In this document: one piece after another, positions 34,224 through 48,600 of the stretch
Numbering within the stretch: the first letter of the stretch is position 1
Layout: every line of letters starts with the position of its first letter
Assembly (NCBI GenBank): GCA_036768485.1
Contig: JAVLUZ010000271.1
Coordinates: 4,880,309 to 4,944,308 of the forward strand
Reading direction: 5' to 3'
DNA: 64,000 nucleotides
From: Mermis nigrescens
Lineage: Eukaryota > Nematoda > Enoplea > Mermithida > Mermithidae
Position numbers and translations under genes: made by a program
Notes under the pieces: generated by a model
What the model saw: only the letters and a program-made list of their open reading frames with translations
Told to the model about the DNA's origin: nothing
Database searches by the model: none

Positions 34224-36365
34224 TCTCGAGCAGGTCCCTGGGATAAAAGTTGATAAAGGCTGAAACTGGAGAATGTATAGCTACAGTTTTGGGGGATTGA
34301 GGAACTTCTCGCCAGGACAAAAAGCAATAAATGCTTTATTGAAATTCGTGGCAGAAATAGAGATATTGCGAAATTTTCGGGTAGCCGTTATTGAATATTA
34401 TCCCTTAAAATGAAGGTCACGTGGTTAAACGCATTACTTAGAGATTAAATCATTACGCATCGTAAAGTACATCGAATAAAATTCTAAATAAAACTTTTTT
34501 GGCTGTAGATTCGGAACACATCTGGGCGCCATACTAGAATCAAATAATGTAAAGTCATCAATAAGATCAAAAATGAAGGAAAAATACATGGAAACATTAA
34601 AATAAGACAAAAATATAGTTTAAAAATGTACGAATAATAATTCATAAAAACCGAAAACAAAATTTTGTGCCTTGAGTGCGTATAAGCCACGTAATTACGT
34701 ATGAAGTTCTTGCGCTTATTGAACCAAGATCAAAAGCTTTCTTATAGCTTTGAATCATAATATTATATTCCTGGTATAATAAAAATAGGACGATTAAATA
34801 CAGAATGTTATACCAACTGCTGTTAAGTACCTGTGTTAAAATTATGTGTGGGCTACAACGGGACAAATAGTAATCCGGATGGGCTACATAATTGAATATT
34901 CACGTTTTTCGTATCTTCTTATCATATGAATACAATTGGAGCAGAACTTTTTCTTATTGATGCGAAAGAAACTGGAAACTTTTTAATATTAACTTCTTGC
35001 TTTTCCACGCCTGAGCTAATTTTAAAAAAGGTGCCAAGGGTCCCAGTATAAAAGTCCAAGAAATAATTACTATACATAAAAAGCGGATCTGGAATGGAAA
35101 GCAACTAAATTAACTTCAAGGCATATCGTTGCTAAGCAGGTAGTTTAAGAAACAAACTCAAGGAGCCATTTTCCATTTTCAAAACAAAATCATATTTTAA
35201 ATTACTTTTTTATTATAAAAATATTAACGTATGCATATTTTCACAAGTCGCGGATAATTGTTTTTGAAGCGTGGACTTATTTTACATTCACCTTTCGCAT
35301 TTTTAGGAACATTTCAGGTTTGAAGCTACGAAATATATTTACAGAATGCGTATCAAACTAATAAGAGATTACCAGCATATGGCTGTGGGGGCCTCTGATG
35401 GACAACGAATGTGTAGCATGGACAGTCTGACGGGTCAATACTGAGCTTTTTTGGGCCAAACCGACCTCCAAAACTGGTATAATGCTAAAATAGCGCACAA
35501 ACTATGTTAATCTATAGTCCCTATCAGACGCTACCTATTCTTTTTAAGGGAAATTTTCGATTTTCGTCATTTTTTAACTTTAGTTTGCCTCATGATTTCC
35601 AGCCAGAAAATTATTCATTTTTTCATTCAAGGAGGGGAATGGTCTAAAAGCCCCACCACGCACATGCATTTCTTATCTGGGCCGTTCAGATTTCAAGGCA
35701 TATTTCCAAAATTTTTTTTTGTTCTAGCCATCTTTGATGCCAATAAAATGTAGTTCGATATGAAATATCGGAAAGCGGTATTTTTAACCTGATGATAAAT
35801 TTTGTCAGCGCTTTTCTTTTACAGCTAAAGTTTTTTGAGCGCCCATTCAGCGAGAATTCAGGCGCTAGACGATCTGCAATCGTTAAAGAAAATAGAGAAA
35901 ACGTGCAACATTATAAAAAATTTTCCTTTAAGTCTGAATATAGAAAAGTGTACGGTATTAATTTAATCCAGATCGCAAATAATTTATAAAATTCTCTAAA
36001 AATATACTACATATATGCTAACATAAGAAAAGAGCACAAATAACAATGACGAATTAAGTTTAAGAATATTTTCCTGCATAAAAATAGGGAAATCGGACGT
36101 GTTATGCGGGAAAAACGCAAAATGGAATCAATATAATGATTGATTTACATGCGTTAACATCCGCCGATGGAATCTGTTAAAATCAATCAAAGGATTTATT
36201 TATCATTCTTCCGTCGCCGCATATCGTCGAAAACTTATTTTAGTTCCATAATATATCATTTTTGGATAACAACATGCACACTTTATTCAAAGTCTTCTTG
36301 ATTCATTCTTATAGACTGACGACTATGCACGCGTTTCAAAAATAATAAGCAAACATGTTCATACA

Positions 36366-36521
36366 TGTGCAGCGGAAGCAGAAACCAAAATACCCCCAGA
36401 AAAAATACCCCTAGAAACCAAAATACCTCCAAAATTCAATTTTTGAAATTTTTTTTGTTTTTCAGCAATTTTTTGATGCCAATGGATAGTGCTCGATGAG
36501 ACACGTTGAAAAATGGTGTAT
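36366..36521. mobile_element. MITE-A copy, right end missing
   Basis: The copy runs from CAGAAACCAAAATACCCCCA through GATAGTGCTCGATGAGACAC, then stops where AT-rich AATATAGTATAAAAGTATA-type low-complexity sequence begins. Confidence 0.72.
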
Positions 36522-36715
36522 AAAGAATAATATAGTATAAAAGTATAAAAATAGTATAAAAATAATATAAAAATAATATAATAGTACAAAAATAATATAA
36601 GCAAATAAAAACAATAGGAAAGAATAAAAACGGAACGACAAATAAAACTCTGAACGAAATCTTGAGTTAACTTTATGTTGTTTGTTGTTTTTCATAACAA
36701 ATATTGAATGCATGT

Positions 36716-36981
36716 CATACCTGATCGTGGAGGGGTTGGGGAGAGGGGTATGCAACCCACAGAAACCAAAATACCCTCAGGAGCAAAATACTCCCCAGAA
36801 TTCAATTTTTTGAAATTTTTTTTGTTTTTTTCGCAATTTTTTGATGCAAAAGAATGGTGGTTGATGAGAAACGCTGAAAACTGGTGTTTTTTCGCCACAA
36901 CACCATTTTTAAGGCCATTTTTTGACATTTGAAGAAATCTTGCAACCCTCCCCCTCAGAACTTTGGTACCGTCCACCTACG
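36716..36981. mobile_element. MITE-A copy with 8-bp target duplication
   Basis: Flanked by ATGCATGT (36708-36715) and ATGCATGC (36982-36989). The ends are CATACCTGATCGTGG and ACCGTCCACCTACG. Core sequence is present with several changes. Confidence 0.85.
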
Positions 36982-39139
36982 ATGCATGCCTGTTGATAAC
37001 TGAAATAAGCTCGAAGCGAATTCGATTCGACCTTTTGAGTCACTGCGATGCATAATAACCAAGCAGTTGCCCCAAGATTTTTCGCGTTCTTAGTGATGCT
37101 CAGGCTGAATACATTTCCAGCATCAGTCCACAATTCTAATCATTTTCGAGCATTTTTGTAGAAAGTTTTTAATTTTCCTAAATTTTTGGCCTTTATTTTG
37201 CTTCGATTTTCCAATAATTTTTACATTTTCCCGATCTAGGCTTCTCCAACCCTTCATCCTGTCTGGTCAAACGATTATTTTCATCGACATGATGAGATGC
37301 ACATTTCGTGGAATGGGTTTAAGCCCTCGTTCTATGTACGTACGCTACAAATCGCTACGCTTCTGACTTCTTTGAATAAGAAAATTCACTGTTTTTCAGG
37401 TGGTACTTGATTGAATATTGAAAAATAACCGCCAAAACAGGCAATAATTGTTTGTAAGCGGATACTTTATGAAATTTGCATAAAGATGCCTTATATAAAG
37501 CACACCTGCAATGCAAAAATTTCGGAGAAAAGAGGTAGGTAGGTTATAGATACTTGTCCTTAATAACATCGCTAGTACGTATGTAAGTTTAGGTTGTATG
37601 CAGCTAGCCTTGACCCTTGACCTCGGACAATTGTCCAGAAGTATATACACCCAGCTTGCTGTTTTTTTCTAGTGCACTGAGAAAAATCTCAAAACTGAGT
37701 GTACCAATATGGCAGAATACATTCTTTGATTATTTATTCTACGTATGTGTATATTTGCATTGCCCACAGTAGTCCAGCAGTAAATCCACTAGTTCCGTTC
37801 TCACTTTATAAAACTAAACTAAACAGGCATTATGCATTTCCAAATCGATTTTCCTACGTTGTACGTTTCCAGAAACATTTTATATACTACCTACATCTAT
37901 TGATGTCGTGGCTACGTAAACGCCACTTTCCAAGCTGAAGCTTTCGCTTATGTTAGCTGCATTTACGATTACGCATTCAGCTTATATTTTTCGCTTATAG
38001 ATTTCACGGAAAACTGCTTTCAAACGTTGATTTAGGCTCTGGTGATCGGATATGCCACTTATTAGAATTTTTAATTTCATCGAATCACAAAGGCGAATTA
38101 CAGAGGCTTTATTTTTGCTAAAAATCGATAGCCCATGCAATTTTAGTGGCATGGCAACCTAAAATAGACGGACAAATAGCTAATTTGACGTATTCCACCT
38201 TGAAAAACGTCAAAACCCTTCCTTTTTCGTGGGAAAAAAACAAAATTAGTAGGTTAGAAATGCCGAGAGAAGCAAATTTCGGGCTCCGACGATTTTCAAA
38301 GTTTTAAAAAGTGCCAAAAAATTGATGATACGAGTAAAAAACAATTTTTTTGCATTTCTTCGATCGAGCTTTATCTGTTGGCATTATAAAATCGCAAAAA
38401 AAACTAAAAAAACATTGGAAAATGTAATTCTGCGAGATCTGCCGAATTTTCGGGTCATTCGGATGCTAGGGCACTCAGACTCCCCAGGTCATGTGTGATT
38501 GGCTGACATTGTCCGGCATTCTAAATTTTTTCTGAATGAAAAATGAGCAGATTGCATTGTGTCTATCGTACCAAATCTGAATTAATTAATCGTGGTTCAT
38601 GCAGATTTTATGGTAGAAACGAAAGCATTTGTGTGTATTTTGCTTTTTCTGCATTCATGGCTGGGCGAATAACGAACAAATTCCGTTAAATATACACAAA
38701 GCTGAGATGAAAACCGGGTAAGCCAAATTTTACTTGCAAAATTGCTCGAAATAATCTGCAGACTTTTAAATTCGATAAACTTAAAATTTTGGACTTCTTC
38801 AGTTTTGACTGACATTTTCAGATTAGATTCAGTCCTCAGACCGATCATGTGCATTTTAAATTGGAAATCGGCTTTCGTTTTTCATTACGGAAATAAAAAA
38901 TAAAAACCTTTATAAAGTTTTATGAAATTCTGAGAATTAAGAAAATGAAGAAACAATTTTAAATTTCTTTAAATAATATTTAAAATTTAACATATAAGAT
39001 TTTTATTTCAATATTTGTGGCATTTCCATGATATGTAGGCATGTGTTTTTGCCGCATTCACTCTGGCGTATGAATAATTTGACATGTGTAAGGCTTTTAC
39101 ATTTTAGCATTTAATTTTGGGCCAATTCCCATCGGAACA

Positions 39140-39682
39140 ATGGGCGTGGTACCCAGTTTGTCGAAAGTTCAAATGTCATTCGAGCTAATATCCTTTTTTC
39201 TCTGCCTACTAACCGTCGTTAGCCAGTCGGGTCTCTTGGATTACTACTTCGTATTTTACACGAACAGCAAATTTTGGTTATTTTGGATTTTGGCCGATAT
39301 ACTCGTCGTTGTGATAATGATATGGTTGCTTTGGTTGGCCATAGCTTACAGTAGGAAATGCATGAAAGAGCATTGCAAGGACGATTCCAACGTAAAATTC
39401 GCCTTTTTGGCTTGGCTGGCCTATTCGTGCGTCTTATCGGCCAAAATTGGCACCATGGTTAGCCTATTTGCCGGAAAAATCGTCAAGGAGCAACAATTCG
39501 GGCCAAATTTTTTGAAATTAATTCTTGCCTGTTCGGCCGTCGTCTTTCTGTTTTTGGTTCTGAGCCATCACTATTCGCAATTAAATAGTCCTCGACAATT
39601 GTATCTAAGTTATTTGGCCAGTTCAGTCACGCTGGATATTATTGACAGCGTTCTTCTGCTGCAATTATTGATTGATCCGGAA
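39140..39682 (+). CDS. TMEM121: TMEM121-like exon 1
   Basis: It holds the start and residues 1-181, ending GATCCGGAA|GTAAGC (phase 0, strong donor). The frame stays open to 39706, but the family match resumes only in exon 2. Codon use is visibly less AT-biased than the surroundings. Confidence 0.9.
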
Positions 39683-42600
39683 GTAAGCGTGGTAAATCAA
39701 AAATGAAAATATTACTTATAAAATTTATCTTTAACTGTAATTTTAAATTTTTTAATCAATTTAAATCAATTATATTTAATTAATTTCAATTAAGTAGTTA
39801 CCTTATATGTTCCAATCTGCATGCAGAGCGAATTACTACGTTTAATTGATGTCAAGTCTAAAATTTTGCTCAAGAGGTATAGACAAATGCTGTTTATCTC
39901 GTCCAATCAATTACGCATAAAGAAAAAAGGATATTTGATCTATTTGTTGATCTAGTTTTCAATTAACTTTTTCGTGTGTTTATTTCAATCTTTATAATTT
40001 ATTTTTTTTATTATACGCATGTACGTAAATATCAGTAATTTTGATTTAAACTTCAATATTTACCTTAAAATTATTATTTACTTTTAAAATCTCAAAATTT
40101 TTCAGTCAAAATATTTTAAAAAGTACTTGGTTGTTGTAAGATTCTGTTTTATACACGCAACCACACCTGGGCGTAGGGGGGTTTGGGAAGTATGCACTCC
40201 CCCTGAGAAACCAAAATACCCCCCAGAAATCAAAATACCCCCCAAAATTAAATTTTCGAAATTTTTTTCGTTTTTTTTGCAATTTTTTGATGCCAATGAA
40301 TAGTGCTCGATGAGAAACGTCGAAAAATGGTGTTTCTTTCGCCATACCACCATTTTTTAAGTCCATTTTTAGACCTTTGAAAAATCTTGCATCCCCCAGA
40401 TTTTCTTGCTGCCCACAGTATGTACGCAACACGTTGATAATATGGTGCGGGAGATCGTTTTATGTGATTGCTATTACGAATTCATTGAGTTGATGTTTTC
40501 AATGTAATGGCTCGAAAAAGCCTAAATTTAAATGAAATTAGAAAAAAACCACGAAAAAAAGATGCAAAATTTTCCATTTTTTACAGCGTAATTTGTATTA
40601 TAATCAAATGAGTCGTAAACAAACATGCACATGGGGGTTGGGGTGTCAACTACCCCTGGAATAGAAAAATGGGAAATTTCGGAAAGCGAAATGGAAATAG
40701 AAAATCTTCCTCAAAAATTCTCATAAGCTGCGTAATAACCTATTTTTAACATTATTTAAGTGCTTTCAGCAGTTTTCAGGTCATTTTGGCCCACAAAAGC
40801 TTATTTGAATTATCAAGAATTTCGTTCTATTCCTGACATCTAATGTAAATTTCTATATTTTTTATATACTACCTGACACGAAGCTTACAGGTTTATTAAA
40901 TAAAATAAGTGTCCTGAGTTCTTGATCTTACTTTGAGAATGGATAAAAGATGTTCAGCTTGCGAAAACATGGTGTGCTTATGAGAATAATTCATTTAATA
41001 GAGCAGTTGGCTACCAGTTCTTGATCTTTCAATAGGTTAAAAAGTAAAGCGCATTATTTCTCGAGGATAAGAATGAGAGACGCACAAATGGAGAATATCG
41101 AATTTTGATTTGCGAGCGGAAGTAGAAAATCAACAATTTTACAGCAGGAGCATGTTTAAAATTGTGGTGAAATGTATAAAAAGTCTTGGTTTCTCGCCAA
41201 AATGTTTCATCGCACCAAGAAGAGTGGACTGTCGTTGATTTTAGCTAACTCAGATATTTTTGTGACAGATATTAAAATTCTGAATTTGTTCTGTGTAGGC
41301 TAGCCCGACTTAATGACGTAGTTTTAATTTTAAAAGAATACTCTCATTCTATTTTTTCAATAAAATACGTTTTTTAGCTATTCGTATCCGTCAAATCCTT
41401 GGGTACCAGCCTGAACCAGAATATTAAAACTTTTTTTCTTACGGGCCAAGAATGAACAAAAATAAAGAGTCGTTTTGCAAAATTACTTGAAATTCATTAG
41501 AAACATGTCAAATAATCCGGAACCCCCCAAAATTCGATAAATCCCCAGAATTGAATTTTTGGTGCTATTTTTGGCAATTTGCCTCCATCTGACCTCCCAG
41601 AATTTGACTGCTTATCATGCGTGCGCTGCTGACTACCTGACAACCGTAGCTCGCGATTGGGCGCATTTAGCGATTTATTAATGTGTGCTTAAATTTCAGG
41701 CAAAAGAATCCACCCAAAAATACACCGGCCTGTCAACTGCAATACTATTTTTCGCTTGTTTTAATTTTATTCTACCGACATTTGCTCTGTTCAAACTACG
41801 ATATCGAAAGGTATACTACAATATGCTCATTACGTAATAAATAATTTTTTCTCGTTTGGCAGTAACTTTCACGGGGTCTAAGATAATGATTTAGTAAAAT
41901 AAAATTCATAAATCCAAACTTTTTCGTTTTTTATTGCCCAATAATTTCGATTTTTGTTCGGGGATTCATATATGCACAACACACAGTTTAGGGATGGGAT
42001 TAAAGACTCGAGAATTCAATAGACTTTCGAAAAATTGTTTCAGATTCCTTTGAAAAATGTTTTTCCGCTCATGCGACTATTTTTTAGCTGTTTTTTAACT
42101 TTAAAATTATCATAATCGACGACGTCACAGAATTACGATCACGCCCACAGGCTTGGGGTGTCTAGCCCGAGAATCCGGCGGACATCTAAAAAATTTCTCG
42201 ACCCCTCGAATTCGGCAGGCTTTTCCCCTCCCCCACCCAGAATTGGTTGCCGCCCATCTATAGTCGCCTTATGCTCTAGGCCCCAGACGGACAAATGAGA
42301 AAATTTTTTGTGCGAAATCGTGCGAAATTACGGCAAAAGTTAACAAAAAATATAAGTTTCTTGCAAATTTACCTTTTGTAACGACCGAAAATTTGATGTG
42401 TTCGCCGTTTAATCCATGTCAAAGTTATTAGTCAGCACAAACCCGCAATCTAGGACTGCAAATGTTGATTATTTTCAAATTAAAAATGCGAATTGTTTTT
42501 GACTTACACTCTGCAAAAGCGTAAGCAGTGATTTTTGATTTTAATTGGAGCGCAATAAAAACTATTATCCCATAAAAAATTGACAACGTAATACTCCAAA

Positions 42601-45600
42601 ATATGTTGGATCATCTTCTTTGTTAGAAAATTGCATTTTCTTTTGGGTATTTCCGCGCCGCAGAGTAATGGAGAGTAATTATGTCTTTTTTCGAATATTT
42701 CTATTTTTTAACAGTGGTGGATCCAGCATTTTCTGACAGGGGGATGGAACCCCAAGCTTTCCTAATAGTGCCAAAAATTGACAAAAAAATCAGCCCATTC
42801 TGCTCAAAGTTACGGGTTTCGCCATCTCTTGATAGAATCATTTATGATCCGAAAAAGTAGAAAAATTTCGAAAGTTTTCTACAAAAACCGCGCAAAAGTG
42901 CAGAAATCGGCACAAGCGGGGAAATAATACTCGCGAAATCATTGTAAGAACTGTAAAAAATCCTTGCTCCGTACGATAACTACTTTTTCGACGTGAAAAT
43001 ATGATTTTTAAATGTCAGGAAAGTCATAAATGTAATCAATGAGTACTACCCGCACCGAAAAATTTTGAAAAGCTATGATAAAATGGCAAAAATCATCCAA
43101 AAAATTGACATCATTATCTATTGCACCCAACTATTTTTGACGACAGGAGGGGTTGCGGCCGCTCCCTCACGCTCCCTCTAAATCCGCGCCTGTAACCTTT
43201 CTCGCAAAAATTTTAGACTATTCCAGGTGTGCGTTGATGATAAGATTTTCGCGTACATAAAGACTGTTAAGCTGCGGGTTGGATAGTGATGGAATCGTAA
43301 TAATATAAAAGACCTCACTTTTTTTAAATGTATTTTCCGTTAAGCTCGTTGAAACGGAATAATTAAAAACTCCTCTGTATTCCTACTCTGACCGACAGAA
43401 TTACCCAACTAAGCAGAAGGGACATTCAATGCTATTATGGTGCCAAGTTTATCTACTATGGAATTATTACTATAAAACGCCTTCTGTATTGTAGAATAAA
43501 AAAGGTTGAAAAATTGCATGCTCTCTCAGAGACCAGCTTGAGCAATATAATCGACTTAATGATATGAAAATGAGTTTAGGTTTGTCAGAAAAAACTAATT
43601 TTTTATGTTTTTATCTTACAAAAACTATTTTTTCTGGCCCATGCATATGTCCCCCTCTGCAGCTATAACGAGACACATCTGTGAGGTGCGGTTTTTTAAT
43701 AGATAGATATTAAAGAAATTCGTTGCCCGTCTTTTTTATTTTACTCTACACTCAATGCCCAGCTTGTAACGAGCGTGTAAAGTTTTTTAGACCGAAAATT
43801 CAAATCTCTACAACATTGCTTGCGGAGGGCCAATTCTTTTTTCAAAATGTTGCCCTTGGTCCGTAGGTCACGAATCTGTACTTAAAACTTTTTAACAATA
43901 AGTGGTTCTAGCCAATGTCGAATTTAAAATTGTTTCTAAAACCGCCGCCTGTAAATAACTCAATTCTCAGACTATCAATATAAATCTGATGCATTTATAT
44001 TGTAGAGCGAGAATGGTTCTTAATTTCTTTTTGGTTCTTGAGCTATAGTACCTACGCTAAGTGTTAAGAACTGAGGTTAAAAAAACACGTTTTAATCTTC
44101 TTTATGTCTGATGTCAACATCTCCAGCAAAAAGTCCGCAAAAATTTGTATCCGTTGAAAAAATTCTTTATTTTAAGGGCTACGCGTTTAATTTGATCGCG
44201 TCCGTTTAAAGTCAATACAGAGTTACTTATAGGGGCTTAAAGTTTACGTTAAGGGATGAAGAAAAAACACGTTTTTACCTCCTTTACAGCTTGTCAGCCT
44301 CTCCGGGTATTAATCGGAGGTAAAAACTATTCTAAAATTAAGTTACATGTTATTGGTCACACATCGCACTAGGTCGCGTTTCTTTACACTCGATACGGAG
44401 TTAGCCCTGGCGGTGTAAAGCTCCAAGTTTGGTTTTGAAAATAGACGTTTTTGGCAGGTTTTTGTCTGCCAACTTCTCCCGATATGAGTAGTGACATGAA
44501 CCTAATTATAAAAATGTACTTAGCGTCGAGGGTCCCGCATACATGTAGGCGCGTTTAATTACACCACATATTCAGTTATTTAGAGTTGCAAAGTTCACAC
44601 TAAAAAATCACTTTACTTCCAGAGAGTTGCAAAACATGATTTTTTTCAAAATGTTCTCCGTAACGTCAGGATTACGAATCTGAGTGTTGGTTTTCTCTAT
44701 ACCCAGTAGTTGTGTAGAGTTTACACTATTGAGTTATTATAGCGGTGTAAAGTTTGCATTAAAAATTTGTTTTACTCCAAGAGCGTTGCAAAACGTGAAT
44801 TTTTTCTCAAAATGTTCTCGTAAGGTCAGGATCGCTAATCTGACTATATGTTTTGTTTACACTCATTGGTTGTGTAGAGTTTACATTGAAAATTAACTTT
44901 AGTTCCAGAGCGTTACAGAAACTAAATTTTTTCAACATGTTCCCCCCGTAACGAGCAGGATTATAAATCTGACTGTAAGATTTCTTTACATCCAGCAGTT
45001 GTGTAAAGCTTACACCAGAAATTAGCTTTAGCTCTAGAGCGTTGAAGAAGTTTAATTTTTTCGGAATATTCTATGTAAAGTCAAAATAACGAATCTGAGC
45101 GTAATGTTTTTTTACACCCCATTAGTTGCGTAAAGTCTTTACTGAAGACACCTGATATGTTTAGATAAGGTAAGATTACCTTGTTTAAAAGATCATGCTA
45201 ATGATTAGAACAATCTTGTTTTCCACATTCTTTGACCGCTGTCATTCTTTTGACATGTTAAGCTTATGAGTTTACCGACTAATTTACTCAAATCTAGCTA
45301 ATTAAAAGTAGGGTACCCTAGTAAAGAAAGTGCTCGATGGAACAAAAAACGACGAATATACTTGAAATTACGCATCATTAGGGAAATAAAAGGAGGGAAC
45401 TAGGGAAAGTCACCTATGCATATGAAAGTTGTAAGAATCTGCTGAGTGGGCTCGCGCTTAAACACGCAAAAAATCGAAGTATATTTTGCGGCCTCTGAAA
45501 AAAGGCGCCTATCATAGGTAGCGCGTTAGCGCGTACCTATAATATACTTAGGTACCCCCAACACCTGGGCACCCCCTACAGCTATAACGGGACACTTCTG

Positions 45601-48600
45601 GAAGGTGCGGTTTTTTTAAAAAAGAAAGATAATAAAAAAATTCGCTGCCCGTGTTTTTTTGTTTTTCTTGAAACTCAAAATTGACTGTGTAAAGAAGGTG
45701 TAAAGTTTTTGTGTAACGTTATAACATAGGACAAATTTTGGGACCTTTTTACTGCGGCATGTGGACAACTGAGTATTGATGACTCGAAGGATTGAACAGA
45801 ATAGGATAATAGAGGGATGAATTCTACAGATGACACTTTTTTTGTTTTTGAAATTCGCATTATTTATCGAACGGCAGTGTAAAGAGTGCGAAAATCTGGG
45901 GGTGAAAAAGCACTTTTTGGTCGAGTTTTCAACCTTCCTATGTCCGATACTAACTCCGGTTATGAGGTTTTTAAAATGTTTTCTGACAGAAATGTAGAGC
46001 GGATCAAGGGCTACATTCTGCATATAAGCAAAGTCTTCTATGCTCTATGGTGAGTTAGATCCTGGGGTTTAAAGTTTACACTCTAGTGGATGGTGTAAAA
46101 AAACGGATTTTAACTAAGATTTCTCTGCCAAATTTTTCCGCTTATGAGTCAGTGCAAATCGAAGACAGCATTAATAAAGTGCCTCACAGGGGCTAAACAT
46201 CGCAGCAAACCGCATTTAAAAAAACGCAATATTGAGTTATTTATGGGGGTGTAAAGTTCGAAATCAGAGGTAAAAAATGGGCTAAAAAACACGTTTTTTC
46301 CGAAGTTTGATTGATAAATCATGCCAAATAATTTTTGCAACAGAATTTTGGCACACAGGAATGTACTACGATTTAAAAGCTACAAATTGTACCAAACCGA
46401 ATTTCTTTAAACTCAATGGGGAGTTCGGTACGGAATTTTAAAGTTTACAGTGTTCTAAATGATGGAAAATACGTTTTTGTTGCGTTTTTTGTTCGCCACT
46501 TTCTCCGTCCAGAAGTCGGGATAAGTCTAATAGAATAAAAATAAAGTGCTTTATATCGGGTGCATGTCAAAGCAAATTGTCTATACATTAATATTTAGCG
46601 AGTGTAAAGTCAAAAATTTGGAGTTTTAAATGCGTTTCTGTCTTGTTTTTTCTGCCTGCTTCTCCGGTTACGAGTCAGGGACACGTTTATCAAGTCTAGA
46701 AATGGACCAGGAATCAAATTTGATATGCCAGTCTGGCGCATATGTTTACACTCTACGGTGTTGTAAAGTAGTTTACACCAATTGTTAGTTTGCCCATAGA
46801 ACATTATGTAGACTTAATTTTTTCATAAATATTAATCGTAATATCGGAACAATATCAAAATTACGAATCTGACTAAAATCTTCTTTACACTAGGTGTTTA
46901 CATGAAGTTTACACTACATATATATTTATCTTCGTTTTTGAGCATTCCTGAAACCTAATTTTTTCTTGGAGCCTAGAAGTTTTCAAAGGATCAAATGTGA
47001 GACGTCACGTAGGCGCGTTTGTTTACATCCAACAGTGATGTAAAGTAGTTTACATTCATTGTTTATATGTCCTCAGACCATTGTAGAGACATAATTTTTT
47101 CATGAATGTTGATCATAATATCCGAGTAATTTTTTACACTGCATGTTAGCCTTTGTTCTAGAGCATTGCAAAAATCGAAATTTTTCCTGAGATATAAAAA
47201 TTTACAGGGAATGAAATATATACGTCAATTGGGCGCGCTTGCTTACACTCAGCAGTATTGCAAAGTGGTTTAAACCTAATGTTTATTGTCTTTAAAACAT
47301 TATGGAGACTCATTTTTCCATAAATGTTGAAAGAAATATCGGAGCAATATCAAAATTACGAATCCGACTAAAATATTCTTTACGCTATGTGTTTGTGTAA
47401 AGTTTACGTTACGTGTTAACCCTAATTCGATAGACTTGCAGAGACTTTGTAACTGAAGTCAAGAAATTTTCAAGGATTCATATGTGAGACATCAATTAAG
47501 TGAGTTTGTTTACCCTCAAAAGTAATCTAAAGTGATTTAAAAATTATGTTCAAGTGTCCTTAGATCATTGAAGAGATGTAATTTTGTCTTAAATGGGTTG
47601 CATTAAAGTTAAATCTTTCTTAGCCGTGTTTATAATATGTTTCACAAAATCTTGCACATGGAGAGCTATCGTTTAATTGATGTAAATTGCCTGCAAAAGT
47701 GGTTTAAAATGAACCAGCAATCACACTACTGTGCACAGAAGTCGACAAAGATATACAGCTTTATTGTAATCATGTACATTAATAAGCCGTAAACTGTTAG
47801 TATTCTCTACACCTAGTAGTTGTGTAAAGTTTGCACTATTCATTTGTTGTTAATATGTAGTCTATACTACAAATTTATTTTACTACCAAATCAAAGCGTT
47901 AGTGTTCCTTACATTTGATATTTGCGTGAAGTTTTTGAATTTTTGCCGAAAATCTTTGCCTTCTAATTTACCAACATCCCGCCTTTTCCATTTTCTTGAA
48001 GTTTAAAATCTTTTATAATTCTCTCATAATTTAATGGTAGGTTTTAACTTTAAGTTTCTCTTGGTTTACAACTCTCGCTTAGCAAGCTCATTTTTCAAAA
48101 CTTTTTCATAGTGATCAGATTAGTTGCGTTTAGTTTGGAATTGGTGGACGGTCGTTATTTTATTACTCGGCTTAAATAAACCAAGTGACTATCTTTTGAT
48201 TATTTTCTTCATCGCAAATTCAAACACCCAATTTTCAATTTGAAAATTGACCCAATTTTCAATTTGAAAATTGATCCAATTTTCAATTTGAAAATTGAAA
48301 ATTGGGTGTTTTCAATTTCAAAAGTCACAACACATTGTGCTTGTGTATTGATTAGTGAGGATTTGCAATGTGAATTCGTTGGTTAAATTTTTGTGCTTGA
48401 TTATAAGTGAACTGCACATTAAGAAGAAATAACTTAATGCAGTTTTAATTTGAAAATGGATGGTGTCAATAAGGTTGTCTTGTTTAAAAAGGATAATGCT
48501 GATGTTAAGAACAATATTGTTTTCCGCGTTCTTGGACTGTTGTCATTATTGTGGCATGTTACTGATTGTGTTTACTGACTGATGTACTGAAATCACGCTA

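Larger units (their letters stand above)
34224..39139. other. Divergent intergenic region between the NTPDase and TMEM121-like genes
   Basis: About 4.9 kb that must hold both promoters. It contains a family C copy (about 35390-35680), a truncated MITE-A (36366-36521), a full MITE-A (36716-36981) and otherwise AT-rich sequence. No TATA box or initiator could be assigned with confidence, and no further coding exon was recognised. Confidence 0.5.
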
